Assembly (NCBI GenBank): GCA_900554095.1 | Contig: USGC01000144.1 | Location: 1 to 5,040, forward strand | DNA length: 5,040 nucleotides | Direction: 5' to 3' | Origin: an uncultured bacterium | Lineage (GTDB): Bacteria > Cyanobacteriota > Vampirovibrionia > Gastranaerophilales > Gastranaerophilaceae | Shown here: one piece after another, positions 1-5,040 of the stretch | How the letters are laid out: each line of letters begins with the position of its first letter | Numbering within the stretch: the stretch's first letter is position 1 | Made by a program: the position numbers and the translations under genes | Notes under the pieces: model-generated | What the model was told of the DNA's origin: nothing | The model's input: only the letters and a program-made list of their open reading frames with translations | Database searches by the model: none

Positions 1-2
1 GG

Positions 3-758
3 GGGGGGGCTCGCGGGTTCATACCGCTTAAAGGAAAAAATGTTGGGGTAGAACCCCCAACCTACAGGCGTATAACCTCAGAAGTAGGTTGGGCTTTTAG
101 CCCAACAAAATCAAAGATAGCCTTTACTTTAGCAGAGGTTTTGATAACCCTCGGTATAATCGGTGTAGTTGCAGCGATGACGCTTCCTTCTTTGATGGCA
201 AAGCACAGAAAAGTACAAATCGTAACTTCTTTGAAAAAGTTTTATAGTACATTTTCTCAAGCAGTTCAGTATTCTCAAGTCCGCAATGGTGATTTTAGTC
301 AAATCCCTCCCCCTGTGAAAGATCATGATCCGGATTCCCTCGCAGATTGGTGGGAGATTTATTTCAGAAAAGAGTTTAAAGACCAAAGAACTTATACAAA
401 AAACGGCTGGTTTTTAGTAGATTTTGCTGACGGCAGTGGCGCCGGAATTAAGTCGATGAGCAAAACCGAAATTAACATGCAGGTCATCTATTGCGTAAAT
501 TTAAGGGAGTGTTTGGATAAGGATTTCAATGTCGCAGCAAGTGCCGGCGGTGCAACAGACGGAAAGAATTCATTTACTTTTATTTTGTACAAAAATAAAT
601 TAGGCCCTGTTAAGACGGATTTATCACGTGATGAGTATATTAATAATAGCCAGTATGGCTGTGCTGTTGATACAGGCGATTTTGCTCACCGTTATTGTTC
701 CTCTTTAATCATGCACGATGGCTGGGAAATTAAAGATGATTATCCGGTTAAATTGTAA
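3..758 (+). CDS. Type IV pilin / type II secretion pseudopilin-like protein, 5' end not in window
   Basis: This is a secreted, inner-membrane-anchored prepilin-like protein, probably a subunit of a type IV pilus or type II secretion pseudopilus. The prepilin peptidase site is KIA^FTLAE: the mature N-terminal Phe is encoded at 123-125 and the conserved Glu5 at 135-137. The residue before the cut is Ala, where Gly is more usual. A hydrophobic helix (LITLGIIGVVAAM) follows. The mature part is about 211 residues and has four cysteines. Its C-terminus (DGWEIKDDYPVKL) resembles the large pilin-like families of Gastranaerophilales. The frame is open from base 3 with no ATG or GTG. The first possible start, TTG at 141, lies inside the pilin helix and would delete the leader, so it is rejected. 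The true start is either upstream of the window or was lost when the repeat at 41-107 inserted. The class is clear, but intactness and the exact role are not. Confidence 0.82.
   Translation, partial: GGARGFIPLKGKNVGVEPPTYRRITSEVGWAFSPTKSKIAFTLAEVLITLGIIGVVAAMTLPSLMAKHRKVQIVTSLKKFYSTFSQAVQYSQVRNGDFSQIPPPVKDHDPDSLADWWEIYFRKEFKDQRTYTKNGWFLVDFADGSGAGIKSMSKTEINMQVIYCVNLRECLDKDFNVAASAGGATDGKNSFTFILYKNKLGPVKTDLSRDEYINNSQYGCAVDTGDFAHRYCSSLIMHDGWEIKDDYPVKL
31..42 (+). promoter_or_regulatory. Probable ancestral ribosome binding site and ATG of the pilin gene, now out of frame
   Basis: AAGG (31-34), then five A's, then ATG (40-42) make a well-spaced initiation site. Translation from this ATG gives only Met-Leu-Gly before TAG at 49-51, because the REPIN-like element begins at the ATG. 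If bases 43-107 (65 nt, not a multiple of three) are removed in thought, the ATG joins AAA TCA AAG ATA GCC TTT. That encodes MKSKIA^FTLAE, a typical short prepilin leader. This suggests the site once started the pilin gene. The reconstruction is an inference. Confidence 0.5.
41..107. repeat. REPIN-like element: two inverted GTAG-hairpin REP units
   Basis: Two related palindromic units face each other around an 18-nt spacer (66-83). The right unit reads GTAG (84-87), then stem GTTGGGCT (88-95), loop TTT, and stem AGCCCAAC (99-106). The left unit, read on the minus strand, is GTAG (65-62), then stem GTTGGGG, a 6-nt loop, and CCCCAAC (61-42). The inner arms CCCAACCTAC (56-65) and GTAGGTTGGG (84-93) are also perfect inverted repeats. 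The outer ends are TGTTGGG and CCCAACA. A 5' GTAG tetranucleotide before a hairpin is the known hallmark of REP sequences mobilised by RAYT (REP-associated tyrosine transposase) proteins, and two inverted REPs make a REPIN. No transposase gene lies in the window. That other copies exist in the genome is an inference. Confidence 0.75.
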
Positions 759-788
759 AAAAAGACCCGTAAATGCGCGGGTCTTTTT
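759..788. terminator. Bidirectional intrinsic terminator between convergent genes
   Basis: A perfect 11-bp inverted repeat pairs AAAAAGACCCG (759-769) with CGGGTCTTTTT (778-788) around an 8-nt loop. It begins directly after the pilin stop codon (756-758). The T-run on the plus strand and the mirrored A-run, which is a T-run on the minus strand, let it stop transcription from both sides. It therefore serves the pilin gene and also the LysM gene, whose stop codon is at 803-805 on the minus strand. Confidence 0.9.
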
Positions 789-802
789 ATTCATTTAAAA
801 TC

Positions 803-1360
803 TTATTTTTTCATTGGAATTGTTAACTTTTGGCCGATTGAAAGTTTGTTTGGATTTGTCATGTTGTTTGCGTTCATAACCGCCCAAGCTTTTTCTTTGC
901 TATATCCGCCGTAAAATCTGATTAAAATACTTTCCATTGTATCACCGCTTTGAACTGTATAAACTTCGTTTGAAGTTTCTACTGGAGCTGGTTTTTCGCT
1001 TGCCGGGATTAAATTTAATTTTTCGTTTTTAGCGGTTGCATTTACTCTTGCCGGATTAAATATTTGATTTTGGTCATCAGGTGAAACAACGTGTGTTGAG
1101 ATGTTGATTAATGCGAATAAAACCAACATAGTAATAACGCCTGCAGCAAAACCAGTTGCAAGATAAACACTAGGCGATTTTTCGTTTCTTTGGCTTAATT
1201 TAAAATTCTGCCAAAGCACATCTAATTCTTTTTCTTTGTTTGGTCTAACGTATACGTTCGGAGTATTATCGTAAGAATCTTGTCTATATTTTGAAAGTGC
1301 TTCTAATACGGCCATCTTCTCCTTAGATAAATTTGATCTTCTGATAGTTGAACTTTTCAT
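803..1360 (-). CDS. Single-pass membrane protein with C-terminal LysM domain
   Basis: This 185-residue protein probably binds peptidoglycan from the inner membrane. Residues 1-64 are hydrophilic and probably cytoplasmic. One transmembrane helix lies at about 65-87 (VYLATGFAAGVITMLVLFAL). A low-complexity linker covers about 90-130, and one LysM domain about 132-183. The LysM landmarks are YTVQSGDTMESI at its start, NANNMTNPNKLSIGQKLTIP at its end, and the usual spacing of about 45 residues. No catalytic domain is seen, so it is not evidently a hydrolase; anchoring or scaffolding of the envelope is an inference. The start ATG (1360-1358) has a good Shine-Dalgarno, GAGG at 1372-1369, 8 nt away. 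The gene stands alone between a divergent promoter region and the shared terminator. I do not recognise a specific gene name. Confidence 0.88.
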   Translation of the reverse strand: MKSSTIRRSNLSKEKMAVLEALSKYRQDSYDNTPNVYVRPNKEKELDVLWQNFKLSQRNEKSPSVYLATGFAAGVITMLVLFALINISTHVVSPDDQNQIFNPARVNATAKNEKLNLIPASEKPAPVETSNEVYTVQSGDTMESILIRFYGGYSKEKAWAVMNANNMTNPNKLSIGQKLTIPMKK

Positions 1361-1404
1361 TTTTTTGACCTCACTACCCTAATTAGTAAATTGTTCGTGC
1401 CAGT

Positions 1405-1433
1405 ATCGTAGCATGAGAATTTTTTTTAATCAA
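1405..1433 (-). promoter_or_regulatory. Sigma-70-type promoter for the LysM gene
   Basis: On the minus strand, TTGATT (1433-1428) and TACGAT (1410-1405) are separated by exactly 17 nt. A TG lies one base before the -10 (TGC-TACGAT), giving an extended -10. The spacer contains an 8-base A-tract. The predicted start of transcription is near 1398, leaving a leader of about 38 nt that includes the GAGG ribosome binding site. Each hexamer matches consensus at 4 of 6 positions. Confidence 0.6.
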
Positions 1434-1470
1434 GTAAAATGTAAATTTCCTTCATATTTTTGACAAGAAG

Positions 1471-1499
1471 TTGCGCAAATGAGGGCAATACGTTATAAT
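1471..1499 (+). promoter_or_regulatory. Promoter for ruvC and probably the metalloprotease-like gene
   Basis: A perfect -10, TATAAT (1494-1499), has a weak -35, TTGCGC (1471-1476), at the ideal 17-nt spacing. A consensus TTGACA (1460-1465) is also present but lies 28 nt from this -10, too far to pair with it. Transcription would begin about 6-8 nt after the -10, at or just before the ruvC ATG (1507), so the mRNA would be leaderless or nearly so. Confidence 0.55.
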
Positions 1500-1506
1500 A
1501 AAAATT

Positions 1507-1995
1507 ATGAAAATTCTTGGTATTGACCCTGGCATGGCAATTGTCGGTTACAGTTTGATAGAGTATGAAAATGATGAAGTTACGCTTTTAAATTCAGGTT
1601 CAATCCAGACACCAAAAGGCGAAAGAGAATCAGCAAGACTTTTGGAGATATTTAACGACATTACAACCATTGTTGAAACATACAAACCCGATGTCGCAGC
1701 GATTGAAAAACTGTTTTTTTTCAGAAATCAAACCACTGTTATGCCGGTTGCGCACGCCAGAGGGGTAATTCTTACGGTCTTAGAGCAATTCAACATTCCT
1801 ATTTTTGAATACACGCCTATGGAAGTTAAACAAGTTTTGACAGGTTACGGTCGGGCTGATAAAAAGGAAGTTGAGCAAATGGTTAAGCTGTCTTTGGGCT
1901 GTGATGTTCTGCCAAAGCTTGATGATACAGTGGATTCTATTGCTATTGCGATATGTCATACACGCTGCGGTGCAATTCAACTTGTTAATGTTTAG
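1507..1995 (+). CDS. ruvC: Crossover junction endodeoxyribonuclease RuvC
   Basis: RuvC is the dimeric, metal-dependent nuclease that cuts Holliday junctions symmetrically in recombinational repair, working with the RuvAB branch-migration motor. This 162-residue protein has the full RNase H-like fold signature: GIDPG near the start (Asp7), AAIEKLFF (Glu67), and DDTVDSIAIAICH (Asp140 and Asp143). These match the four acidic catalytic residues of the family, and the length is close to E. coli RuvC (173). GYGRADKKEVEQMV is also typical. An in-frame TGA at 1480-1482 limits upstream extension, and ATG 1507 places the first motif correctly. No Shine-Dalgarno precedes it: the nearest purine-rich run, GAGGG at 1481-1485, is too distant. 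ruvA and ruvB are not in the window. It is probably cotranscribed with the gene starting at 2017. Confidence 0.97.
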   Translation: MKILGIDPGMAIVGYSLIEYENDEVTLLNSGSIQTPKGERESARLLEIFNDITTIVETYKPDVAAIEKLFFFRNQTTVMPVAHARGVILTVLEQFNIPIFEYTPMEVKQVLTGYGRADKKEVEQMVKLSLGCDVLPKLDDTVDSIAIAICHTRCGAIQLVNV

Positions 1996-2004
1996 AAGAT
2001 ATAT

Positions 2005-2008
2005 GAGG
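2005..2008 (+). promoter_or_regulatory. Ribosome binding site fixing the start at 2017
   Basis: GAGG lies 8 nt before ATG 2017, in the 21-nt gap after ruvC. It supports this start over the in-frame ATG at 2032, which has only A-rich sequence before it and would shorten the signal segment. Confidence 0.75.
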
Positions 2009-2016
2009 AAGATATT

Positions 2017-3384
2017 ATGTATAGACAAAAAATGTTTGTTATTTTTACAGTATTCATAGTTGGTCTTATTGGATTTTTTATCTGGAGTTCAAACGTGATT
2101 GCCGACAATGCAAAAGAAAAGCAGAGCCAAGACGAGCAGACAATTGATTATAATAAGACACATAATTCCGATAAAAATATTCAGCTCCAAGATTTCTCAA
2201 ATAACGAAAGCAAACAAGACTCTTTTTCGGCGCAAGTTGATACTTCCGGAACAGTGCCTGTAATTAGAGAACAAAGCAAAAAAACTGTTAATATTGGTAC
2301 AAATTATTTACATAATGCTGCTCGGACTAACAATTTAGTTTTATGGAATACTGAGACATTCCCGCTGAGAGTTGCAATAGATTCAAGTGAAGTTTCAGAT
2401 CCGACTTTTGTTGATGCGGTTAGAAACGGTTTTAGTAATTGGCAGTCAGCTTCTGAGAATTTTGTAACTTTTTTGTTTGTAAATAATACTTCGCAAGCGA
2501 ACATTGCCGTTAAGTTAACCTCACAATTCGATTGTACAAATAATAAAGAAGTTGGTTCAACTCATTTCAGCTACGACCGTAACAATCTTTTATATCAGGC
2601 GGAGGTTGTTATACCTTTGAATGACTGTAACGGAAAAACTCTTTCTGCTGACCAGATTATGAGAGTTGCACAGCACCAGGCAGGTCATGCTCTTGGCATT
2701 GCTGAAAATAGTTCAAGTATGATTGATGTAATGAACAGTGCATTTTTGACTAGCAGATATAATGTGTCTTCGTCCGATGTTTACACATTAAAGCTTTTAT
2801 ATAAATTCAAAGCTGATGTTACAAATAAGCCTTATACAGCGGCACAAGAACAACAGCTTTTAAACCCGGCAGATATTAAAGGTCAATCTGATTATGCTAT
2901 ACACCAGTACTTAATAACAAAGCTTTCCAATGAAGCGTCTAAAGATCCGCTTGATGATGTAATTGCAGACGCTAACAAATACTATGCACAAAAAGATTAT
3001 AGCCGTGCACTAGCCTACTACAAAAGAGGACTTTCTATGGCTACAGATGCCAAATCCGTAACTTATATTTATTATTCAATGGCTGTAATTAATATTAACC
3101 AAAAGGATTACGACAGCGCTTTTGATTACGCAATGAAGGCTTACGAAAAATCGCCGGAGCCGATTAATGCATACCTTGTTGCCTATACAAACTATTACAG
3201 AGGTAAAACCGACAGAGCGCAAGAACAATTAGAATATATAGTAAATAATTATCCGAACTTTAAAAATGCATATCCACTTTTGGGCAATATCTATTTGAAA
3301 AATAAAGAAATAGACAAGCTTAAATCACTTGCAGAAAAAGCTAAAACCAATTTTGGCTCAAGATCGCCTATCAAAATTAAATAA
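2017..3384 (+). CDS. Exported matrixin-like metalloprotease-fold protein with C-terminal TPRs, active site degenerate
   Basis: This 455-residue protein has three parts. A hydrophobic N-terminal segment (about 6-24) is followed by NVIA^DNA, so it is either a cleaved signal peptide or a membrane anchor. A low-complexity linker covers about 30-100. A zincin domain covers about 105-265 and resembles bacterial matrixins: FPLRVAID, DPTFVDAVRNGFSNWQ, LSADQIMRVAQHQAGHALGI, and a Met-turn-like DVMNS with Met239. Residues about 310-447 form roughly four TPR-type helix pairs (for example NKYYAQKDYSRALAYYKRGL), suggesting protein binding. The matrixin motif HExxHxxGxxH appears here as HQAGHALGIAE: the catalytic Glu is Gln221 and the third zinc ligand is Glu230, while His220, His224 and Gly227 remain. 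Cys173 and Cys204 could form a disulfide. The protein is probably extracytoplasmic. It may be a non-catalytic binding protein. The substrate or partner is unknown. It probably shares an operon with ruvC. Confidence 0.85.
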   Translation: MYRQKMFVIFTVFIVGLIGFFIWSSNVIADNAKEKQSQDEQTIDYNKTHNSDKNIQLQDFSNNESKQDSFSAQVDTSGTVPVIREQSKKTVNIGTNYLHNAARTNNLVLWNTETFPLRVAIDSSEVSDPTFVDAVRNGFSNWQSASENFVTFLFVNNTSQANIAVKLTSQFDCTNNKEVGSTHFSYDRNNLLYQAEVVIPLNDCNGKTLSADQIMRVAQHQAGHALGIAENSSSMIDVMNSAFLTSRYNVSSSDVYTLKLLYKFKADVTNKPYTAAQEQQLLNPADIKGQSDYAIHQYLITKLSNEASKDPLDDVIADANKYYAQKDYSRALAYYKRGLSMATDAKSVTYIYYSMAVININQKDYDSAFDYAMKAYEKSPEPINAYLVAYTNYYRGKTDRAQEQLEYIVNNYPNFKNAYPLLGNIYLKNKEIDKLKSLAEKAKTNFGSRSPIKIK

Positions 3385-3407
3385 TTATATCTATGATATA
3401 ATTTTTT
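3383..3407 (+). terminator. AT-rich palindrome followed by a T-run: weak terminator or operator
   Basis: AATTATATC (3383-3391) and GATATAATT (3395-3403) form a perfect 9-bp inverted repeat with a 3-nt loop. TTTT follows (3404-3407). The repeat overlaps the stop codon of the upstream gene and the -10 hexamer of the downstream gene. With one G-C pair the RNA hairpin would be unstable, so strong termination is unlikely. It could be an operator, a weak terminator, or a chance product of AT-rich sequence. Confidence 0.3.
3394..3402 (+). promoter_or_regulatory. Extended -10 promoter for the membrane protein-mtnA pair
   Basis: TGA-TATAAT matches the extended -10 consensus TGnTATAAT exactly. No convincing -35 lies 17 nt upstream, which an extended -10 can tolerate. 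Transcription would start near 3409, leaving a leader of about 15 nt before ATG 3424. The leader has only a weak purine-rich ribosome site (GAGAG, 3416-3420). Confidence 0.5.
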
Positions 3408-3423
3408 ATAAGAAAGAGAGAAA

Positions 3424-3915
3424 ATGAATAAACCCATATTAAAAATAGTTTCATTGCTAAGCGTATTCATCGGCATACTTGCCGGTGTGCTTGCAATAAT
3501 TCCGTTTGCTGGTGAAGTTGCGTTTTGGCTCCTGATTACAGCGGCGGCGCCGTTTGTAATTGTTTTTCTGAAAAAGCATAATATTTTGGAGATGATGACG
3601 GTTAGGCAAAGTACTGTAATGGGCGGGATTATCGGGTTTATGTCATTTTTGGCATTTTGTGCACTGTATGTGCCAATTGTGGTTGTGCTTGCGAAAGTAT
3701 TTAAGTATTCACCGAACGCCGGCGTTACATTGCTTGTGTCAAACGGGACTTTTGGAATAATTCTTTTGCTGGCTGTATTCATGGCGGTTTTGTCCGCTGT
3801 CGTGAATGCCTTTACCGGGTTTGTAACTTTTTACCTTTTGGATTTTTTGAAAACACTAAACAACGATAACGTTGAAAGTCAAGAACAATTTTATATAAGA
3901 AAGCAGGATAAATGA
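3424..3915 (+). CDS. Small polytopic membrane protein of unknown function
   Basis: I do not recognise the family. The 163-residue protein is strongly hydrophobic and should cross the inner membrane four or five times. Helices lie at about 7-27, 31-49, 66-91, 103-125 and possibly 127-143. A short basic loop (KKHNILEMMTVRQ) follows helix 2, and a polar, charged tail lies at about 144-163. The positively charged N-terminus (MNKPILK) and the loop after helix 2 suggest both are cytoplasmic. No enzymatic or transporter motif is visible. The start is the first ATG after a weak GAGAG site. Its TGA overlaps the mtnA ATG by 4 nt (ATGA), so the two genes are probably translationally coupled. This suggests, but does not show, a link with MtnA substrate handling; plain cotranscription is equally possible. 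Confidence 0.82.
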   Translation: MNKPILKIVSLLSVFIGILAGVLAIIPFAGEVAFWLLITAAAPFVIVFLKKHNILEMMTVRQSTVMGGIIGFMSFLAFCALYVPIVVVLAKVFKYSPNAGVTLLVSNGTFGIILLLAVFMAVLSAVVNAFTGFVTFYLLDFLKTLNNDNVESQEQFYIRKQDK

Positions 3916-4964
3916 GCGAATTTCATTCAAAAATAAAAACAATCGAGTGGGTAGATAATTTTTCAAGAATGGTAGATCAAACTGTTTTGCCATATGAATT
4001 CAAATACGTTGAAATTAAAACAGGCGATGAAATGTTCAAGGCTATCAGAACAATGATAGTAAGGGGCGCGCCTGCCATCGGTGTTGCAGGGGCTCACGGG
4101 GTTGTTTTGTACGCTCAGGAATTGGCCGAACAGAACCTTTCGCGTGATGAATTTGTGAATAAACTTCTTGAAAAAGCGGATTACATGGCAAGCTCGCGCC
4201 CGACAGCCGTAAACTTGATGTGGGCTGTTGATAAACAAAAGGAAATTATCAAAAATTCGACCGCACCGATAGAGGGAATTGTTGAAGAATTAAAGCAAAA
4301 TGGTATTAAACTTGAAAAAGAAGACGTGGAAATTAATAAAAGAATAGGCGATTACGGGGCTGAAGTAGTGCCAAAAGGCGCGTCAATTCTTACACACTGC
4401 AACGCAGGCGCGCTGGCTACAGTGGGCTATGGAACGGCGCTTGGCGTTGTAAGAAGTGCATTTGCAAAAGACAATACAATCCAGGTTTTTGCGGACGAAA
4501 CCCGCCCAAGACAGCAGGGTGCAAGGATTACGACACTTGAACTTACGATGGACGGAATTCCGACGACTTTAATAACAGACGGCATGTGCTCGTATTTTAT
4601 GAAAAAAGGCATGATTGATATGGTTGTCGTGGGCGCCGACAGAATTGCCGCAAACGGTGATACCGCAAACAAAATCGGCACATATACTGTCGCAATTGCC
4701 GCTAAATATCATAATATACCGTTTTATATAGCAGCGCCGCTTTCGACTATAGACCCGTCAATAAAATCAGGTGATGAAATTCCGATTGAAGAACGTTCAA
4801 GAGAAGAAGTTACGCATATTAACGGAAAAATTATCTGCGCACCTGAGGTGAACGTAATCAACCCGGGCTTTGACGTAACACCGGCGGAATTGATTACGGG
4901 AATTATTACCGAAGTCGGCATTCTGCGCCCGGATTACAAAAAATCAATCGCAGAAGTGCTTTAA
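3912..4964 (+). CDS. mtnA: S-methyl-5-thioribose-1-phosphate isomerase (MtnA)
   Basis: This cytoplasmic enzyme converts the aldose methylthioribose-1-phosphate to the ketose methylthioribulose-1-phosphate in methionine salvage. Some family members also isomerise 5-deoxyribose-1-phosphate in the 5'-deoxyadenosine (DHAP-shunt) route. The 350-residue length is normal. Visible motifs are RGAPAIGVAGAHG (51-63), SRPTAVNLMWA (95-105), ILTHCNAGALATVGYGTALG (159-178) with the presumed catalytic Cys163, DETRPRQQGARITTLEL (195-211), and VVVGADRIAANGDTANKIGTY (238-258) with the presumed catalytic Asp243. These separate it from eIF2B regulatory subunits. The ATG overlaps the upstream stop codon, and AGGA (3905-3908) lies only 3 nt before it, which fits coupled re-initiation. 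No other salvage gene (mtnK, mtnN, mtnB and so on) is in the window, so the physiological substrate cannot be decided. ruvC and the metalloprotease-like gene are unrelated in function. Confidence 0.95.
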   Translation: MSEFHSKIKTIEWVDNFSRMVDQTVLPYEFKYVEIKTGDEMFKAIRTMIVRGAPAIGVAGAHGVVLYAQELAEQNLSRDEFVNKLLEKADYMASSRPTAVNLMWAVDKQKEIIKNSTAPIEGIVEELKQNGIKLEKEDVEINKRIGDYGAEVVPKGASILTHCNAGALATVGYGTALGVVRSAFAKDNTIQVFADETRPRQQGARITTLELTMDGIPTTLITDGMCSYFMKKGMIDMVVVGADRIAANGDTANKIGTYTVAIAAKYHNIPFYIAAPLSTIDPSIKSGDEIPIEERSREEVTHINGKIICAPEVNVINPGFDVTPAELITGIITEVGILRPDYKKSIAEVL

Positions 4965-5040
4965 TATTATTATTATTAAAACAACTACTGGCACTTAAGC
5001 TTGAGAACGGTGAGCGAGCACTGTCTGAGCGGCGCATCTG
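4965..5040. other. Non-coding tail after mtnA, no gene supported
   Basis: The first part is an ATT triplet run (4965-4977). No intrinsic terminator for mtnA is visible. From about 4988 the composition becomes clearly richer in G and C than the genes to the left. CTTAAGCTTGAG (4994-5005) is an imperfect palindrome. Several frames are open to the edge, but none has a ribosome binding site or a recognisable protein. This may be the start of another element or gene beyond the window. Confidence 0.4.

Noticed and set aside
13..27. Small hairpin GCGG/CCGC upstream of the pilin as a regulatory RNA structure
   Set aside because: Only four base pairs with a 7-nt loop, which is too weak to support a call.
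141..758. TTG at 141 as the start of the pilin gene
   Set aside because: It lies inside the conserved FTLAEVLITL helix, would remove the prepilin cleavage site, and has no properly placed ribosome binding site. The frame is clearly coding upstream of it.
1398..1406. 9-base match between this site (GTGCCAGTA) and the right end of the window (TACTGGCAC, 4986-4994)
   Set aside because: A match of this length in 5 kb on either strand is expected by chance, and the flanks do not match.
1711..1722. Run of eight T's inside ruvC as a possible frameshift site
   Set aside because: The frame stays intact across it (EKLFFF), these residues fit the family around the catalytic Glu, and no useful alternative product would arise.
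3291..3782. 163-residue minus-strand frame across the end of the TPR gene and the membrane protein gene
   Set aside because: It spans the junction of two supported plus-strand genes and shows no motif, promoter or ribosome site of its own.
4724..5040. Minus-strand frame opposite mtnA that stays open to the right edge
   Set aside because: It is antisense to a well-supported mtnA, has no recognisable domain or ribosome site, and its composition mirrors mtnA codons. The plus-strand gene explains the region.

Overview
The window is a low-GC bacterial chromosome segment with five protein genes. The best guess for the source is a gut Gastranaerophilales/Melainabacteria-type organism, a non-photosynthetic relative of cyanobacteria. 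This rests on recognising two protein styles from memory: the pilin N-terminus FTLAEVLITLGIIGVVAA with a C-terminus of the DGWEIKDDYP type, and a matrixin-like domain fused to TPRs. No rRNA or other marker gene confirms it, so confidence is moderate.

Layout. Positions 1-758 (+) hold a type IV pilin/pseudopilin-like gene whose reading frame is already open at the left edge. A 67-bp REPIN-like pair of GTAG hairpins (41-107) sits between a ribosome-binding-site/ATG pair and the prepilin leader. A bidirectional intrinsic terminator (759-788) separates this gene from a convergent gene (803-1360, -) for a single-pass membrane protein with a C-terminal LysM domain. A 146-bp divergent region (1361-1506) carries a good promoter for the LysM gene and a promoter for ruvC that would give an almost leaderless mRNA.

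On the + strand, ruvC (1507-1995) is followed after 21 bp by an exported matrixin-like protein with TPRs (2017-3384), whose HExxH motif is altered to HQxxH. Next comes a short AT-rich palindrome that overlaps an extended -10 promoter. Then follow a small polytopic membrane protein (3424-3915) and mtnA (3912-4964), which overlap by 4 bp. The last 76 bases contain no supportable gene.

The genes do not form one pathway. RuvC resolves Holliday junctions, MtnA belongs to 5'-methylthioadenosine/5-deoxyribose salvage, and the other three are envelope or secretion proteins. No CRISPR array, tRNA, rRNA or transposase gene is visible. The most notable signals are the REPIN at the pilin start and the degenerate metalloprotease active site.
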